A stretch of 27,500 nucleotides of DNA from NCBI GenBank assembly GCA_030674155.1, contig CM060336.1, positions 4,804,208 to 4,831,707 on the forward strand. The letters are read 5' to 3'. Below, in pieces: positions 8,346-18,915 of this stretch. The DNA is from Stramonita haemastoma (taxonomy: Eukaryota > Mollusca > Gastropoda > Neogastropoda > Muricidae). The notes under the pieces were generated by a model that searched no databases, had not been told where the DNA came from, and was given only the letters and a program-made list of their open reading frames with translations. The position numbers and the translations under genes are program-made. The first letter of the stretch is position 1. Each line of letters opens with the position of its first letter.

Positions 8346-9260
8346 ACATGCTGCATGATATGAATATGATATTAAAAAAAAAAAAAACCTACAACATCAG
8401 TGCATGACAACACAAAGCAACAAGACATGACACAACACTACACTGCATTACACTTCACAACACTACAGTCTACAAATAATTTATTCTGTTCTATTTAAGT
8501 GTATACTGATCTGTGCTGTACTGTACTAAATGTTCTATACTATATATTGCACTGTTAAGTACTGTACAATATAACTTTATCAGTTCATAACTAAGTACTA
8601 TAAAAGTTAGCTATGTCAATGCTAAACTGCAATAAACCAGGTATATAAAGAATACAAATCTGTAACTTGGGAATAATAGTGCAGCTCATCTGACACTGAT
8701 GAAAACTAATATTAAACAATCATACGATGTTGCTACTGAGCAGTCAGAAGTGCTAGCTTTTAGTTTTAGTAATAGCTAACTCCCGCACACCTTTACTCTG
8801 AAAGATCACTCCCACCCGCTGTTTCTGAAGTCCTCTCTGTATACTAGCCATATGCTACACACTCTCAAGTTTTCAGAAGATAAACAATTCCAAACCAGTG
8901 AATGTAACTTGAAAGCCGTTTGCCAGTTTTGGAGGGCACTCTTCCAATTTTACTGTACTCGCTGACCTCAACTACAAGCCTGCCTACTCTCAATTCTGTC
9001 TACTGTTCAGGTAAAAAACATGCTATATTTTGCAAAAAAAAAGTTTTAAATGTTGTCTCACATGTCTGTGTTCAACATTGAGAAATATTAATCAAAAACA
9101 AGGATGTGTGTAAATTGATTTTGATAACAGAGCTGATCTGTGAGTGGTTGACATTGATCAATGATCATTCATTTAAACTTAAAGACATCTGTCTTACTCT
9201 TAGCTTAACGATTTTAAACTTTATTTCTTTCTGATCACTCACTGATTTGTTGGGTTTTTT
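8346..9260. other. Non-coding stretch with degenerate acact/actgt low-complexity sequence
   Basis: Bases 8395 to 8600 are rich in repeated acact and actgta words, without a clean unit. The rest is AT-rich unique-looking sequence with no coding signal. Confidence 0.5.
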
Positions 9261-9261
9261 T

Positions 9262-9320
9262 ATATTCCTCAGCTAGAGCTCTAGACGGATGTTCGCCAAT
9301 GGTGAGATTTCTGCCACTCA
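9262..9320 (-). mobile_element. SINE family D, short fragment
   Basis: ttcctcagctagagctct then gccaatggtgagattt matches the distal end of family D copies at 19308, 22724 and 26896. Confidence 0.5.
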
Positions 9321-10156
9321 GTGATTCAGTCACCTATCATCAAACTGAGGAATCTCTGATATTTTATCACCAAAAACTAAAGTAAAAATGAATTAAATAA
9401 TAATCCAAAGAAACGCCGTTCATTTCAGTTACCATGAGAAAACAACTGAAGTACAAAAAATGGTTTCAGTTCAATCACAGAACACAAATGCATGCATGTA
9501 GGCACCCTGCTTGTGTTCTGTTAGTGCATACTTTCTGAACGTGTGCCATGATATGATAAAACACTCTTTCAACACACCAGTCATTCATCCTTTGTGGCCT
9601 TGTCAATGGTGAAAACAATTTCAGAAGGAAAGATCCTCTCCATGCAGTCATAAAAAAGTAACAGCCATAAATCTTATGTTTCATAAAAAGTAAGTGATTT
9701 TGATCAATTGCTGGTCATAACAGGAAAATGACAAAGAAGCAATAGCAGGTCTACACGAGACCACAAAAAATGAATGGTCATTACACGAACAGCAGTACAA
9801 AAGTCAAGAACAATCAAAAACTGTCCTATAGTAATACTAATAATAGTGTCCAAGCACAGATTGCACCGATTTTAAAAAAAAGATAACTAAAAACTGTTCT
9901 CATTACTTTAAACTGCAGTCATTAGAAAATAAAATGATCAAATGTATTACACTACAGGTAACAAGACATGACTTGCCTTTTGATTATGATTATGTGAAAA
10001 TACACCACCTCCTCATCTGAGGTATAATACTTGTTATAACTACTACTCTAATAGAATACGAGTAATAGCTTTGTTCAGATAACATTTGACCCAAGTAAAT
10101 CAGTAAATGATTTTTTTTGGGTCAGAGTGAGGGAATGTGGGGAGGGGGGGTACATG
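9321..10156. other. Non-coding stretch, nothing recognised
   Basis: AT-rich sequence without recognisable coding similarity, repeat families or RNA genes. Confidence 0.45.

Positions 10157-10213
<57 letters not shown>
10157..10213. repeat. (GT)n microsatellite
   Basis: About 28 uninterrupted GT repeats preceded by a short G run. Confidence 0.97.
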
Positions 10214-10699
10214 TGACAATTTTTAGTGCACATGCTGCATAAACAGTGACAGAAAAAGAGGCAGCTAGATAGGCAGGCTGGGAATACCAAAAACAAAACA
10301 AACAAAAAAACAAAAAGACAGGCAGATAGGCTGGCAGATGACAAAGGAAAATGGAAAAAACCTTTTTTTTTTAAAGAAGAAAGAGGCTAACACCAGGACA
10401 ATGAATCAGATTAGTAAACTTAACAGTGTGCACCACTGTTTACACATTTCCAATGTTTATTATATGAGACTGACACTTTATAAAACCTCATTGGGACTCT
10501 TAAAAATCTTCACGGCCGGGTTCTTGTGGCTCCCTGAAAATGAAAAAAAAAAACTGGCCGAAGAAAGCCCCATGGGCCGTTTCTATTCTTTTAATATTGA
10601 TGAACTCAATTTTCATAATCCCTGGTGTGTCCAGTGCTTAGTACTAAACAACAGATGTAACACGAGTGTACACGGTCCACGTAATCAAATGATTCACGA

Positions 10700-11300
10700 C
10701 CAAAATGAGTAATACTAAGCTCTGAGCGATCATCTGTTTACATCCGAGTGATTCCGCGGGATGGCAACTGTTGAACTCCGCACCTCTGCTGCTGCCCAGA
10801 GAATGAGTGATGCAGTGTTCGCCTGCGCCTCACCCCATGTCTGCTGGCCATTCATCAAACTAGCACATGAGCCCGCGTCAATCTCGCAGACCAAACTTGA
10901 CACACCTACAATTTCTCTACAGACATAAATCTGGTAAAACAAGAAGTCTGGAACCAAAGAAACAGTGATTCCATAATTCTTGAACACGATCATGGCAAAC
11001 TAATTCTGATGCTGAGATATCAACGAGTATGATCGCTTCGACTTTTACCCCTTCTTGTTCTGTGGGCATTTTAAGGACAATACCCTTGATAAATCTTTTC
11101 AAACAAGCATATTAATCGTTCAACACACAAACTCACACAAAAACTACGAAGAAGAGGCCCACGCCAAAGAATAACTTACTGTAGTGTCAAGGAATCAGTA
11201 TCGCCATGTTAAGTCTGAGCAGTCTGACACTCTTGCATTCTAAATTAGGAACTGAAGGGCCAGACACGCAGAGCTGAGCGCATTAGTTTCACATTCATTT
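10700..11300 (-). promoter_or_regulatory. Candidate 5' exon/promoter region of the p190 gene (weak)
   Basis: CpG content is visibly higher than in the flanks, especially 10741 to 10885 (ccgcggg, cccgcgtc, ctcgcag). On the minus strand a possible donor GTAAAC starts at 10741. No TATA box or start codon ties it to exon 1. The assignment rests only on composition and position upstream of the p190 coding exons. Confidence 0.2.
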
Positions 11301-13020
11301 TCCGCAGCAAAATTGTTCCCTTGTTTCTATAATCAAACTTTCAAATCAGCAAGTATGGTTGTCAAAGTTTTAAAGGTTTGTAAAAATAATATGCTTGTGA
11401 CCACAGAGCAAAATCTGTAATTTATTGATGACATCTTCATAAGTTTATTATGAGTCATATGGTAGGTCTGTGACCAGTAAATTTATCTAAGTGAATACGA
11501 CAAAAGATCAAGTAGGGAGATAGGCCTAGCCCAATTTCACTTTCTGCTATGCTGATTTGATATAGGGCCTACTGTGAATCATTGCCAAAAAAATCCTTTC
11601 CGGACAGTACAGATCAAGCTAACAGTTGTCATCCTTATGAGGTATCAAACTGAAAGGGGAGTTGTCAATTACTTGTCGTCTGCTGGCACGCCGCATTAAT
11701 CGCAAACGGTTGGCTTGGCCTACAATCCAGTCGGCTTTTTTTTTTTTTTTCAGAACTTACTGATTCTGAAAATTGCAAACATTGACGGATAGATATCTGA
11801 ATTCATACTACTTGTTTTTTGGGGGAAAGTTTTCATTTTTGAGTGATGGGTATATGTCAGGTTCTGATCTTTGTCGATTGCTTCCCCTTACCGTGAACTT
11901 TGTTCACGTGCGTTTTGATTCGTCGGTTGTGCTATTTTAGGCACTGACACACCTGTGGATTACACAAGGCAGTATTTGGGGCGGTTATAGTGTGTGTGCT
12001 CCTGCATTTTGAAGTCCGTCGTCTTTTCACAAATTAACATATTAGAATTGTAGTAATATCCCTTACAACGTGTCACTGTTTCGCACAGTCATAGATTACC
12101 TTGGTTTTAGGTAATTAGTGGCAAATAGCAGAAATTGTGACTAAACTATTAATGCCTGTACCCATTGTAATCAGCAATTATTTTTTTTGTAAGCCTGCTT
12201 TTCTTTGTAAAAAATAAAAAGGCCTACCACAGGAAAAAAAAACACATTTGTCTCAACAGTTAAACTTTGTAGATGCCATTTTGTAAGACTGCTTATTATA
12301 TTATGAAGAAAAACAGGTGCACGTAACTAGTTAATACTACTCCATAGCTAATCGATTTTACACACAGCCCATTATGAAAAAAAACACATGGGAATTAGTG
12401 ACTATTTTATGTGACAACATCTTAATGCAATATTAATTTTGAATTATATTCTTGGATTTCCTTAACTGAAGCTTTAATTCTTGGTTTAGTGCTCAGTATA
12501 TAGTCTCAATAGTGGAAAGTGCTACTTCCACTGTGGCACCTTACATCAGGCCACAATTTATAATTAAGAAGTGTCCGTCACATTCACAAAAATGAATTGA
12601 TATATTCCTATACCATACCAAAGCTATCATCAAAAGACAGCGATATAAAGAGGTAGACATTGTGTTCAGATTGTATCTGATATTAAATATACAGAGACAC
12701 AGACACAGAGACCACAATCTAATATTAAATATATACAGACAGACAGAGAGCACCTAATCAATTGTTATGCCTTATGTTTGAAGATCCTTTAAAAAAAATA
12801 TGTAAAGGAGGTGATAGGGTGTGTATCCATCCAGTAGTCAGTGGTAGCTAGTTTAAAATTGCCACACACTTGTTGTACAGACACCGGCAAGAGAAGTTCA
12901 ACAAACGAGCCTCCTTTGAATCTCATGAGAGATGCTATTCCCCACTTAACAATGAATAACATATTATTGAAGGGGGAAAACCATCTTTCTCTCTTCATCC
13001 TGTTTAGTTTATAAATGTGT
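11301..13020. other. AT-rich non-coding stretch
   Basis: No coding similarity seen. There is a small direct repeat near 12680 to 12750 (taatattaaatata with cagacagacaga). Presumed intergenic or upstream flank. Confidence 0.45.
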
Positions 13021-13021
13021 G

Positions 13022-13056
13022 TTTTTGTTTATTTATTTATTTATTTATTTATTCTT
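13022..13056. repeat. (TTTA)n microsatellite
   Basis: About seven tandem ttta/attt units at the left margin of the SINE family C copy. Confidence 0.9.
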
Positions 13057-13059
13057 TTA

Positions 13060-13373
13060 TATCGAGGATAACAGAATAAGCAATCATGTGCTTTTTTTTC
13101 ATCTGGTCCCCGTGTGTATGCAGTTTTGTAAATCTTGTCATCTGTTCCCACCGGCACACAATGGCCTACTCTTACGAAAAGCAGAACAGGATTAACGTGT
13201 GCGCAAGATGTTCTGCGTGCGTTCGCACATGGGGCCTCGGTTTAAAGTCTCATCCGAAGGACTTTCGGGAGAGTGGAGTCAGTACTGATGTTAACTCCAG
13301 GAGAAAAATCTCCTCGACCGGAATCGAACCCGGGTCTTCAAATTGCCAGCACAATGTTCTGACCACTAGGCTA

Positions 13374-13376
<3 letters not shown>
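13060..13376 (-). mobile_element. SINE family C, copy 1 (tRNA-derived)
   Basis: On the minus strand the head reads gatagcctagtggtcagaac (A box) and, further on, cccgggttcgattccgg (B box), followed by ggagttaacatcagtact and a body with gaaagtccttcggatgag. Two further copies (13418 to 13612 and 22840 to 23115) share the body. The right end runs into a GT microsatellite. Confidence 0.8.

Positions 13377-13404
<28 letters not shown>
13377..13404. repeat. (GT)n microsatellite
   Basis: Fourteen GT repeats between two SINE family C copies. Confidence 0.95.
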
Positions 13405-13417
13405 TCCTTTTTTTTCA

Positions 13418-13612
13418 AGGATAAAAGAATAAGCACTCATGTGCTTTTTTTTTTTTTTTTTTTACATCCAGTCCCCATGTCCATACAATTCTGTAGATTT
13501 TGTCATCTGTTCTTACCAGTTCACAATGGTCTACTCTCCCAAAAGGCGGAACAGGTTTTAACATGTGCAGAAGATGTTCTGTGTGCATTCACACATAGGA
13601 CCTCAGTTTTGC
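13418..13612 (-). mobile_element. SINE family C, copy 2, lacking the tRNA head
   Basis: Matches copy 1 from aaggataaaagaataagcac through gtcatctgttc, cacaatggtctactct, gaacaggtttt and agaagatgttctgtgtgc. It ends at cacataggacctcagttt, so the tRNA-like end is missing. Confidence 0.75.
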
Positions 13613-13653
13613 GTTTGTGTGTGCGCATGCTTGTGTGTGTTTGTGCGCTTTGT

Positions 13654-13684
<31 letters not shown>

Positions 13685-13762
13685 GGAGTGTATGAGTGAG
13701 TGTGTGTGTGCGAGTGTGAATGTGTGTTGTGTATGTGTGTGTGTGTGTTGCTGTGCGCGCGC
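13612..13762. repeat. GT-rich microsatellite with an 18-nt G run
   Basis: Alternating gtgtgtg and tgtgcgc blocks around a G run at about 13669 to 13686. This potential Z-DNA/G-tract explains the Cys/Val-rich ORFs here. Confidence 0.9.
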
Positions 13763-14136
13763 ATGCACATACACATGCTACTGCATGTATATTATATAGT
13801 TTATCTCCATCTCTTCTTTATGGTCAGGTGGGCAAATTAAGCGTTCATAGATATGTGTTGTGCCATTTTTGTCACCTAAAAAAAATTTTTTTTAGCACTT
13901 TATGTACATTATAGGTTTCTTTCTATGGAGAGACTATAAAAACCAGAGAGAAGTTGAGATGGTGTTTGTTTCTGAAGACAGTGTATGGTGTTTGTTTCTG
14001 AAAACAGAGTCCAGGATCATTGTCTTGTCTACACCTCACAGTCCTGGCTATGCAAACTTTAATAAATCATCATCAAGAGGGTGTTGCGCTTTATTGTACT
14101 GTCTTCCAATGGGATGTCAGGGACTGTGTCAATATA

Positions 14137-14545
14137 GATAGCACTGGATTGGTGGTCTAGGTGGTAACGTGCCTTGCCTAGAAAGCAAAAAGTCCGGGTC
14201 GGAGTGTGCGGTGGTTCGTACCCCGTTAGGGCCCAAAACTTTTCCCCTATCCATTAGACCCTGAGTGGTGGTCTGGGTGCTAGTCTTTCGGATGAGACGA
14301 TAAACCAAGGTCCCGTGTGTTACACATCACTATTTAGCGCACATGAAAGAACCCACAGCAACAAAGGGGCTGACCCTGGCAAAATTCTGTAGAAAAAAGC
14401 CACTCTGATAGGGAAACAAATACAGTCGCATAAAAAAAATGGGTAGGCGCTGCACTTGTGGCGACGCGCTCTCCCTGGGGTGAGCAGCCCGAATTTCACG
14501 CAGAGAAATCTGCTGTGACATAAAGTGGTACAAAATACAAAATAC
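14137..14545 (+). mobile_element. SINE family F, full-length (tRNA-derived)
   Basis: The plus-strand head has ggtggtctaggtggtaacg (A box) and ggtggttcgtaccccg (B box). The body has cggatgagacgataaacc and gcgcacatgaaagaaccca, then a 3' part with gcgacgcgctctccctgg and gcagagaaatctgctgtgac. It ends in an acaaaat-repeat tail. The same 3' part recurs at 17012 to 17099. No target-site duplication was found. Confidence 0.8.
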
Positions 14546-15615
14546 TCTGACTTTCTGGAAATTCTGTGCCAGAAGTTTCCTCTTTTCTATTACTCCCTTT
14601 GTTTCTGCCTTTTCCATCACCCCCCCTCTCGCTCTCTCTCTCTTTTGCTTAGTTTCTTTCTACCTTGCAAAAATCAACTTTTTGATGAGCTGCTCTGAAG
14701 TCAGAATGTGTTGGCTGAGGCCAGCAGTCACAAGAGCAGGAGACCAGGCACTATGCATTCTACCCAGTTATTTTTTAAGGAATACAGAAGTATTGTATCA
14801 TACTGCATTGTATTGTGCTGTGTTCTACTGAATAACATTTTTACAGCTTTCTCTGCACGTGGCTACTCTTTATGGTAAGAGTGTTATCACAAAAACAATG
14901 TCACCCCCTTTACTAATTTCAATTTTTCTTATTTTTGGATGTTATTAAATTTTGGGGGTTTTGTTCTCTTGGTTTAATATCTATTCACTGGTGAGCACAT
15001 CCTTCAGAGGTGTACGCTATTCAGTGACCTGAGGAAGAAAGTATGGCTGACGGAGATAACCATACCAACCAGGCTGTGAGGGCCAACGAGAGGAACTGGA
15101 AAGGACATGCCATTATCTTTCCAAAACACATCTGATTGCGTAATGTGAACGAGAGAAGAAGAAGAAGATATCTATACTTTACTAAGTGATTTAGAGATGT
15201 TATTTGTTTCCTTTTGAGAACAGCCTTTTACACACACAACTTTGCCTGAAACAGCAGTTGTTGCTGATTCTTTTTCATGCACTGAGTGTACGTTAAACAT
15301 ATGACATTGATTTGTTACCTCACCCAAAAGGCAAGCACCCAGACCATCAGTTGTGGTCAGTCAGCTTTGGGCTTTCCTATTTACTGGTATCAGTGTTAAA
15401 AAAACTGCTCTCAACTTCACAAGCCCTTTCCGGGTCATATCTTACCTTTGTGTTGCTATGCTGACTCTTGTGTTCATATGCGGGAGCTGTATTGGCTTCT
15501 TACAGATCCAAGATGCTTGAAAAGTTGAACCACTCTTTCCAGTCTGTTTTGAGTATTATGCTCTCTTTCGAGCTCAGACCTACTTGATTTTTTTAATATT
15601 TAAAAAATTGTTTGT

Positions 15616-15690
15616 TTGTTCCTCAGCTAGAGCTCTGAGGTGCCGACCATTAAAGTAGCGACATTCCAACTTCAGGGAAACTAATCTGTT
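15616..15690 (-). mobile_element. SINE family D, fragment
   Basis: gttcctcagctagagctctg, then gaccattaaagtagc and acattccaacttcaggga, matching the distal half of family D. Confidence 0.6.
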
Positions 15691-15728
15691 GTATATTTGA
15701 ATCTCAATGCCCCCCCCTCTCTCTCTTT

Positions 15729-15783
15729 CTCCATGCACGCACACATACACACACACACACACACTCTCTCTCTCTCTCTCTCC
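15729..15783. repeat. (CA)n(CT)n microsatellite
   Basis: CA repeats followed directly by CT repeats, with a CT block also at about 15715 to 15730. Confidence 0.9.
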
Positions 15784-16355
15784 AGAATAGCTTTATCCCA
15801 ATCATATATTTTCAAAGAAAGATGACAAAGATTTCATATTCACACTGCTTTCATCAAACCTAACTCAATGCAAAAAAAGATTTCTCTCCAACTTTTGCCA
15901 TACTTTTCCATTCTTTCAACAATCTGCCTTTCTTTCAGAGCATTTCCTAATCTCATTTTGGGATGAAATAGTAGGTCAGATTTTCACATCAGTGCAAGCA
16001 CCAAGTTAAATGATTTGGATCATCATGATAACGAGATGTACAATCAGAGGAATACAGGAAAGGAAAACATCATGAATATATCGATTCTAAACCAACATTT
16101 CCACCAGCAAAAATATAGAACCATATCAAAGATCATGCAATCATGAAAAAAATGCACCAAACATGGATAACGAAAGAAACAATGAACTGTAGCATAACAT
16201 AAAGAGATGTAGTCAAATAGATAAGTTTATCTACCTACGTTCATAAAACATACAAACAGGGATAACAGATAATAACATGAACAAGAACACAAGATGGTGA
16301 AGAGTTGTCAGGAAATTTAATTAAGTCCACAATACAGCACACTAAACTACCAACA

Positions 16356-16653
16356 GGGGGCGGGATAGCTAAGTGGTCAGAGCACTCACTTTCTCCCAGT
16401 CAAGTTAAGCAGCATCAAGCGTGGTTACCAGTTGGATGGGTGACCGTTTCATGCCTTGGCCTCAGTACAGTCCCCCAGTTCACCCAGCTGTAAATGGATA
16501 CCTGCCCTCTTCAGGGTCAGGGAAGGTAAAGCAGCGAGGGAGAGGAGATGGGTGCCGCCCTCAATATGCTGGCCCCCTAGAGAAGCTGAGGTCTCTGATG
16601 CCTCGCTCCCTTCGACCACCTAGGTTATGGGACACCTTTACCTTTTTACCTTT
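16356..16653 (+). mobile_element. Chimeric tRNA/5S rRNA-headed SINE with 13-bp target-site duplication
   Basis: About 298 bp flanked by a perfect direct repeat taaactaccaaca (16343 to 16355 and 16654 to 16666). Bases 16356 to 16400 look like a tRNA 5' half (gggatagctaagtggtcaga, A box). Bases 16401 to 16447 look like the 5S rRNA internal promoter: gttaagcagcatcaagc (A box), tggtta, then ttggatgggtgaccg (C box). A body follows with ggtcagggaaggtaaagcag and gaggtctctgatgcctcgct, and a tail of acctttt repeats. The ORFs across it are incidental. Confidence 0.85.
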
Positions 16654-16666
16654 TAAACTACCAACA

Positions 16667-17011
16667 TGAAGGTCTAACACCTTTGGACATCTGGACCAAG
16701 TCATGTGCTTCCTGAAGTCAGAGTACAGCTGCCTACATGGTGAGATATTTGAAAACAGCCACACACGCAAACCACTCATCCAGTGTGCACTTACAGTCTT
16801 ACAGAAATCCCCAGGTGTGATGTGTAAGACAAAGAGCATACTCTGAATGACCTGTGGGTGATTTGGTTGGGAAAAGTTCAGCAAAAAAATCATTAACTGT
16901 CTTTGCTCAGCTGTACCAGTTTACAAAAAATGGAAAGAAGTCATAGGCAGTGATCTTTAAAATAAAGTAAAAAGGTACTTAAAAAAAAGCAATCCCCCCA
17001 AAAAAAAAGAG
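16667..17011. other. Intergenic, nothing recognised
   Basis: No coding similarity or repeat recognised. It ends in an A-run that abuts the family F fragment. Confidence 0.45.
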
Positions 17012-17099
17012 TTGGTGGCGCTACTCTTGTGGCAACACTCTTCCCAGGGAGAGCAGCTCCTGAATTCCATGCAGAGAAATCTGTGTGACATAGAGCGCT
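17012..17099 (+). mobile_element. SINE family F, 3' fragment, split by the LINE insertion
   Basis: gttggtggcgctactcttgt, gcagctcctgaattcc and gcagagaaatctgtgtgaca correspond to the 3' part of the full copy at 14137. It is interrupted at atagagcgct and resumes at 18898 with acaaatagataaataca, the expected tail. Confidence 0.85.
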
Positions 17100-18887
17100 C
17101 ACTCACTCACTCACTCAGTCCCATGTCCCAAAGGACGTAGGGGGGACATGAGAGAAGACGCAACGGAGATCTTTTTCCATGCTTCACGATCCTGTGTGGC
17201 TAGTAGGAGGCGTTGCAGGGGTTGGGCAGTCCAGTCTTTGATGTTGTCAACCCATGATTTCTTTTGGCGGCCTCTTCTTCTTTTGCCCTCGACTGTTCCT
17301 TGCAAGATGGTTTTTGCTAGGGTGTTGTGTCTTGTGGTGTGACCAAACCACATCAGCTTTCTCCTCTTTATGGTGGAGAGCAAAGGCTCTTGGGGGCCCA
17401 CACGCTTTTTGATTTCCTCTTTCACATAGTTATTGGTCTTGTGTTCTTTGTATGATATTTTGAGGAGTCTTCTGTGGCACTTGTTCTCGAATGCTTGGAT
17501 TCTTCTCTCTAACTCTGCTGTCAGAGTCCATGATTCACAGCCATATAGGAGGATAGATATTACGAGGGATTTGTAGAGGTGGTATTTGGTGCAGAAGCTG
17601 ATGTTGTTGCTTCTGATGATCCTCTGGAGTCTGACTAGAGCAGATGTTGCTGTTGCAATGCGAGCTTTCACCTCATTGTTTGATGTGCCATCTTTTGTTA
17701 GGATGGAGCCTAAGTATTTGAATTGGCTCACCTCTTCCAATATTTCTCCATTCATCTTTATTTCCGTGCTGTCATTACTCGCGCTGTTGACCATGATCTT
17801 CGATTTCTCTGTACTGACCTCCATGCCGTATGCGCTCGCTCGGTCTGTTAGACTGTCTGTGAGGATTTGCAGTTCTTGTTTGCTGCTGCCCATGAGGTCA
17901 ATGTCATCTGCAAATCTGAGGTTGCAAAGGGGTCTTCCACCAATGGAGATGGAAGTGTGGTGGTTTTGCAGTGTCTCTGTCATGATGTTTTCGAGGAAGA
18001 GGTTGAAGAGTACAGGTGAGAGAAGGCAGCCCTGGCGGACTCCAACCGAGGTCTTGAAGAACTCGCCCACGTGGTTGTTCATGAAAACTGCACTTCTTGC
18101 ATTCTCGTACAGAGCCTTGATGACTTCAATTAGGCAGTTGTCAATGTTGAAGTGCCTGAGTACTTGCCAGAGGCCGTCATGCCATACCCTGTCAAAGGCC
18201 TTTTTGAAGTCTATAAAATTGTGGTACAAGTCTTTTTGGTGTTGGAGATGCTTCTCTATCAGAATTCTCAGGTTGAAAATTTGTTCCATTGTGCTGCGTT
18301 TTGGTCTAAAGCCCGCTTGTTCTTCTGCTAGGAGTTTTTCTGCTTGGTTTTTCAGTCTGTTGAGGATTACCTGCAGCATGATCTTGCTAGGATGGCTTAT
18401 GAGACTGATGGTTCTGTAGTTCTGACATTGCTTGAGGTTTCCTTTCTTTGGCAGGGGTATTACAAGAGACTGTGTCCATTCTTTTGGCCATTCTTTGGTG
18501 TCGTGGATCTTCTGACAAAGATCTGTGAATCGCCTTGCTGTTTCATTCCCTCCATTTTTTATGAGTTCAGCTGGGATGTTATCGATTCCAGGGGACTTCC
18601 CCTTCTTCAATTGTTTAATAGCTGTGTCTACTTCACACCTTAGTATTGGTGGGTCTTTATCTTGGTGTTCAGGGGGTTTGTTGGAAACTATGTTGGTATC
18701 TGGGCGTAGTGGGTAGTTATACAATCCCTCACAGTATTCTGTCCAGCGCTGGAGGATGGCATTGTTTTCCGTTAAAAGATTTCCTTCTTTGTCTTCAATA
18801 ACAGAGGCTTTAGGCTGTGTGGTTTTCGTTAGTGCTTTCAGAGTGTTGTAAGCTGTTTTGCTGTTTCCCTTGGCCATTCCATCTTCG
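17100..18887 (-). mobile_element. RTE-like LINE, 5'-truncated, nested in SINE F
   Basis: A 1.79-kb insertion between two copies of atagagcgct (17090 to 17099 and 18888 to 18897), with the SINE resuming on the far side. The 3' end is a (TGAG)n tail (reverse complement, ctcactcac at about 17099 to 17118). The apurinic endonuclease part is missing, consistent with incomplete target-primed reverse transcription. The clade is assigned from RT sequence style, the near-absent 3' UTR and the tetranucleotide tail. Confidence 0.92.
17111..18877 (-). CDS. LINE ORF2 C-terminal part: reverse transcriptase (RTE-like)
   Basis: An uninterrupted 588-codon ORF, also open up to the 5' junction at 18887. Residues ~80 to 400 form the RT domain: NYRTISLISHPSK (~153), EEQAGFRPKRST (~185), FIDFKKAFDRVW (221 to 232) with the first catalytic Asp, VRQGCLLSP (~280), RFADDIDLMG (321 to 330) with the Asp pair, STEKSKIM (~355), KYLGSIL (387). 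The C-terminal part has YGCESWTLTAELERRIQAFE and KRRKLMWFGH, typical of RTE-related proteins. The N-terminal endonuclease is absent because of 5' truncation, so the first Met is probably not a native start. The TGA stop lies at the start of the (TGAG)n tail, so there is almost no 3' UTR. Confidence 0.93.
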   Translation of the reverse strand: MAKGNSKTAYNTLKALTKTTQPKASVIEDKEGNLLTENNAILQRWTEYCEGLYNYPLRPDTNIVSNKPPEHQDKDPPILRCEVDTAIKQLKKGKSPGIDNIPAELIKNGGNETARRFTDLCQKIHDTKEWPKEWTQSLVIPLPKKGNLKQCQNYRTISLISHPSKIMLQVILNRLKNQAEKLLAEEQAGFRPKRSTMEQIFNLRILIEKHLQHQKDLYHNFIDFKKAFDRVWHDGLWQVLRHFNIDNCLIEVIKALYENARSAVFMNNHVGEFFKTSVGVRQGCLLSPVLFNLFLENIMTETLQNHHTSISIGGRPLCNLRFADDIDLMGSSKQELQILTDSLTDRASAYGMEVSTEKSKIMVNSASNDSTEIKMNGEILEEVSQFKYLGSILTKDGTSNNEVKARIATATSALVRLQRIIRSNNISFCTKYHLYKSLVISILLYGCESWTLTAELERRIQAFENKCHRRLLKISYKEHKTNNYVKEEIKKRVGPQEPLLSTIKRRKLMWFGHTTRHNTLAKTILQGTVEGKRRRGRQKKSWVDNIKDWTAQPLQRLLLATQDREAWKKISVASSLMSPLRPLGHGTE

Positions 18888-18897
18888 ATAGAGCGCT

Positions 18898-18915
18898 ACA
18901 AATAGATAAATACAT
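18898..18915 (+). mobile_element. SINE family F, tail resumed after the LINE
   Basis: acaaatagataaatacat continues the SINE tail interrupted at 17099. The family F copy at 14137 ends in similar acaaaatac repeats. Confidence 0.75.

Larger units (their letters stand above)
14546..16342. other. Intergenic stretch with minor repeats
   Basis: Contains a possible LINE 3' end near 14990 to 15165 (ggagataaccataccaacca, ending in gagaagaagaagaag), a short family D fragment at 15616 to 15690, and a CA/CT microsatellite at 15729 to 15783. The remainder is AT-rich without coding signal. Confidence 0.45.

Noticed and set aside
10338..10712. 124-codon plus-strand ORF
   Set aside because: No recognisable domain, Lys/Asn-rich AT-biased composition, and no splice or homology support.
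16401..16447. Possible 5S rRNA gene
   Set aside because: Only the internal promoter region is present, within a SINE with target-site duplications. The rest of 5S is absent.
17586..18419. 277-codon plus-strand ORF
   Set aside because: It is the antisense shadow of the LINE reverse transcriptase, which has the recognised motifs on the minus strand.
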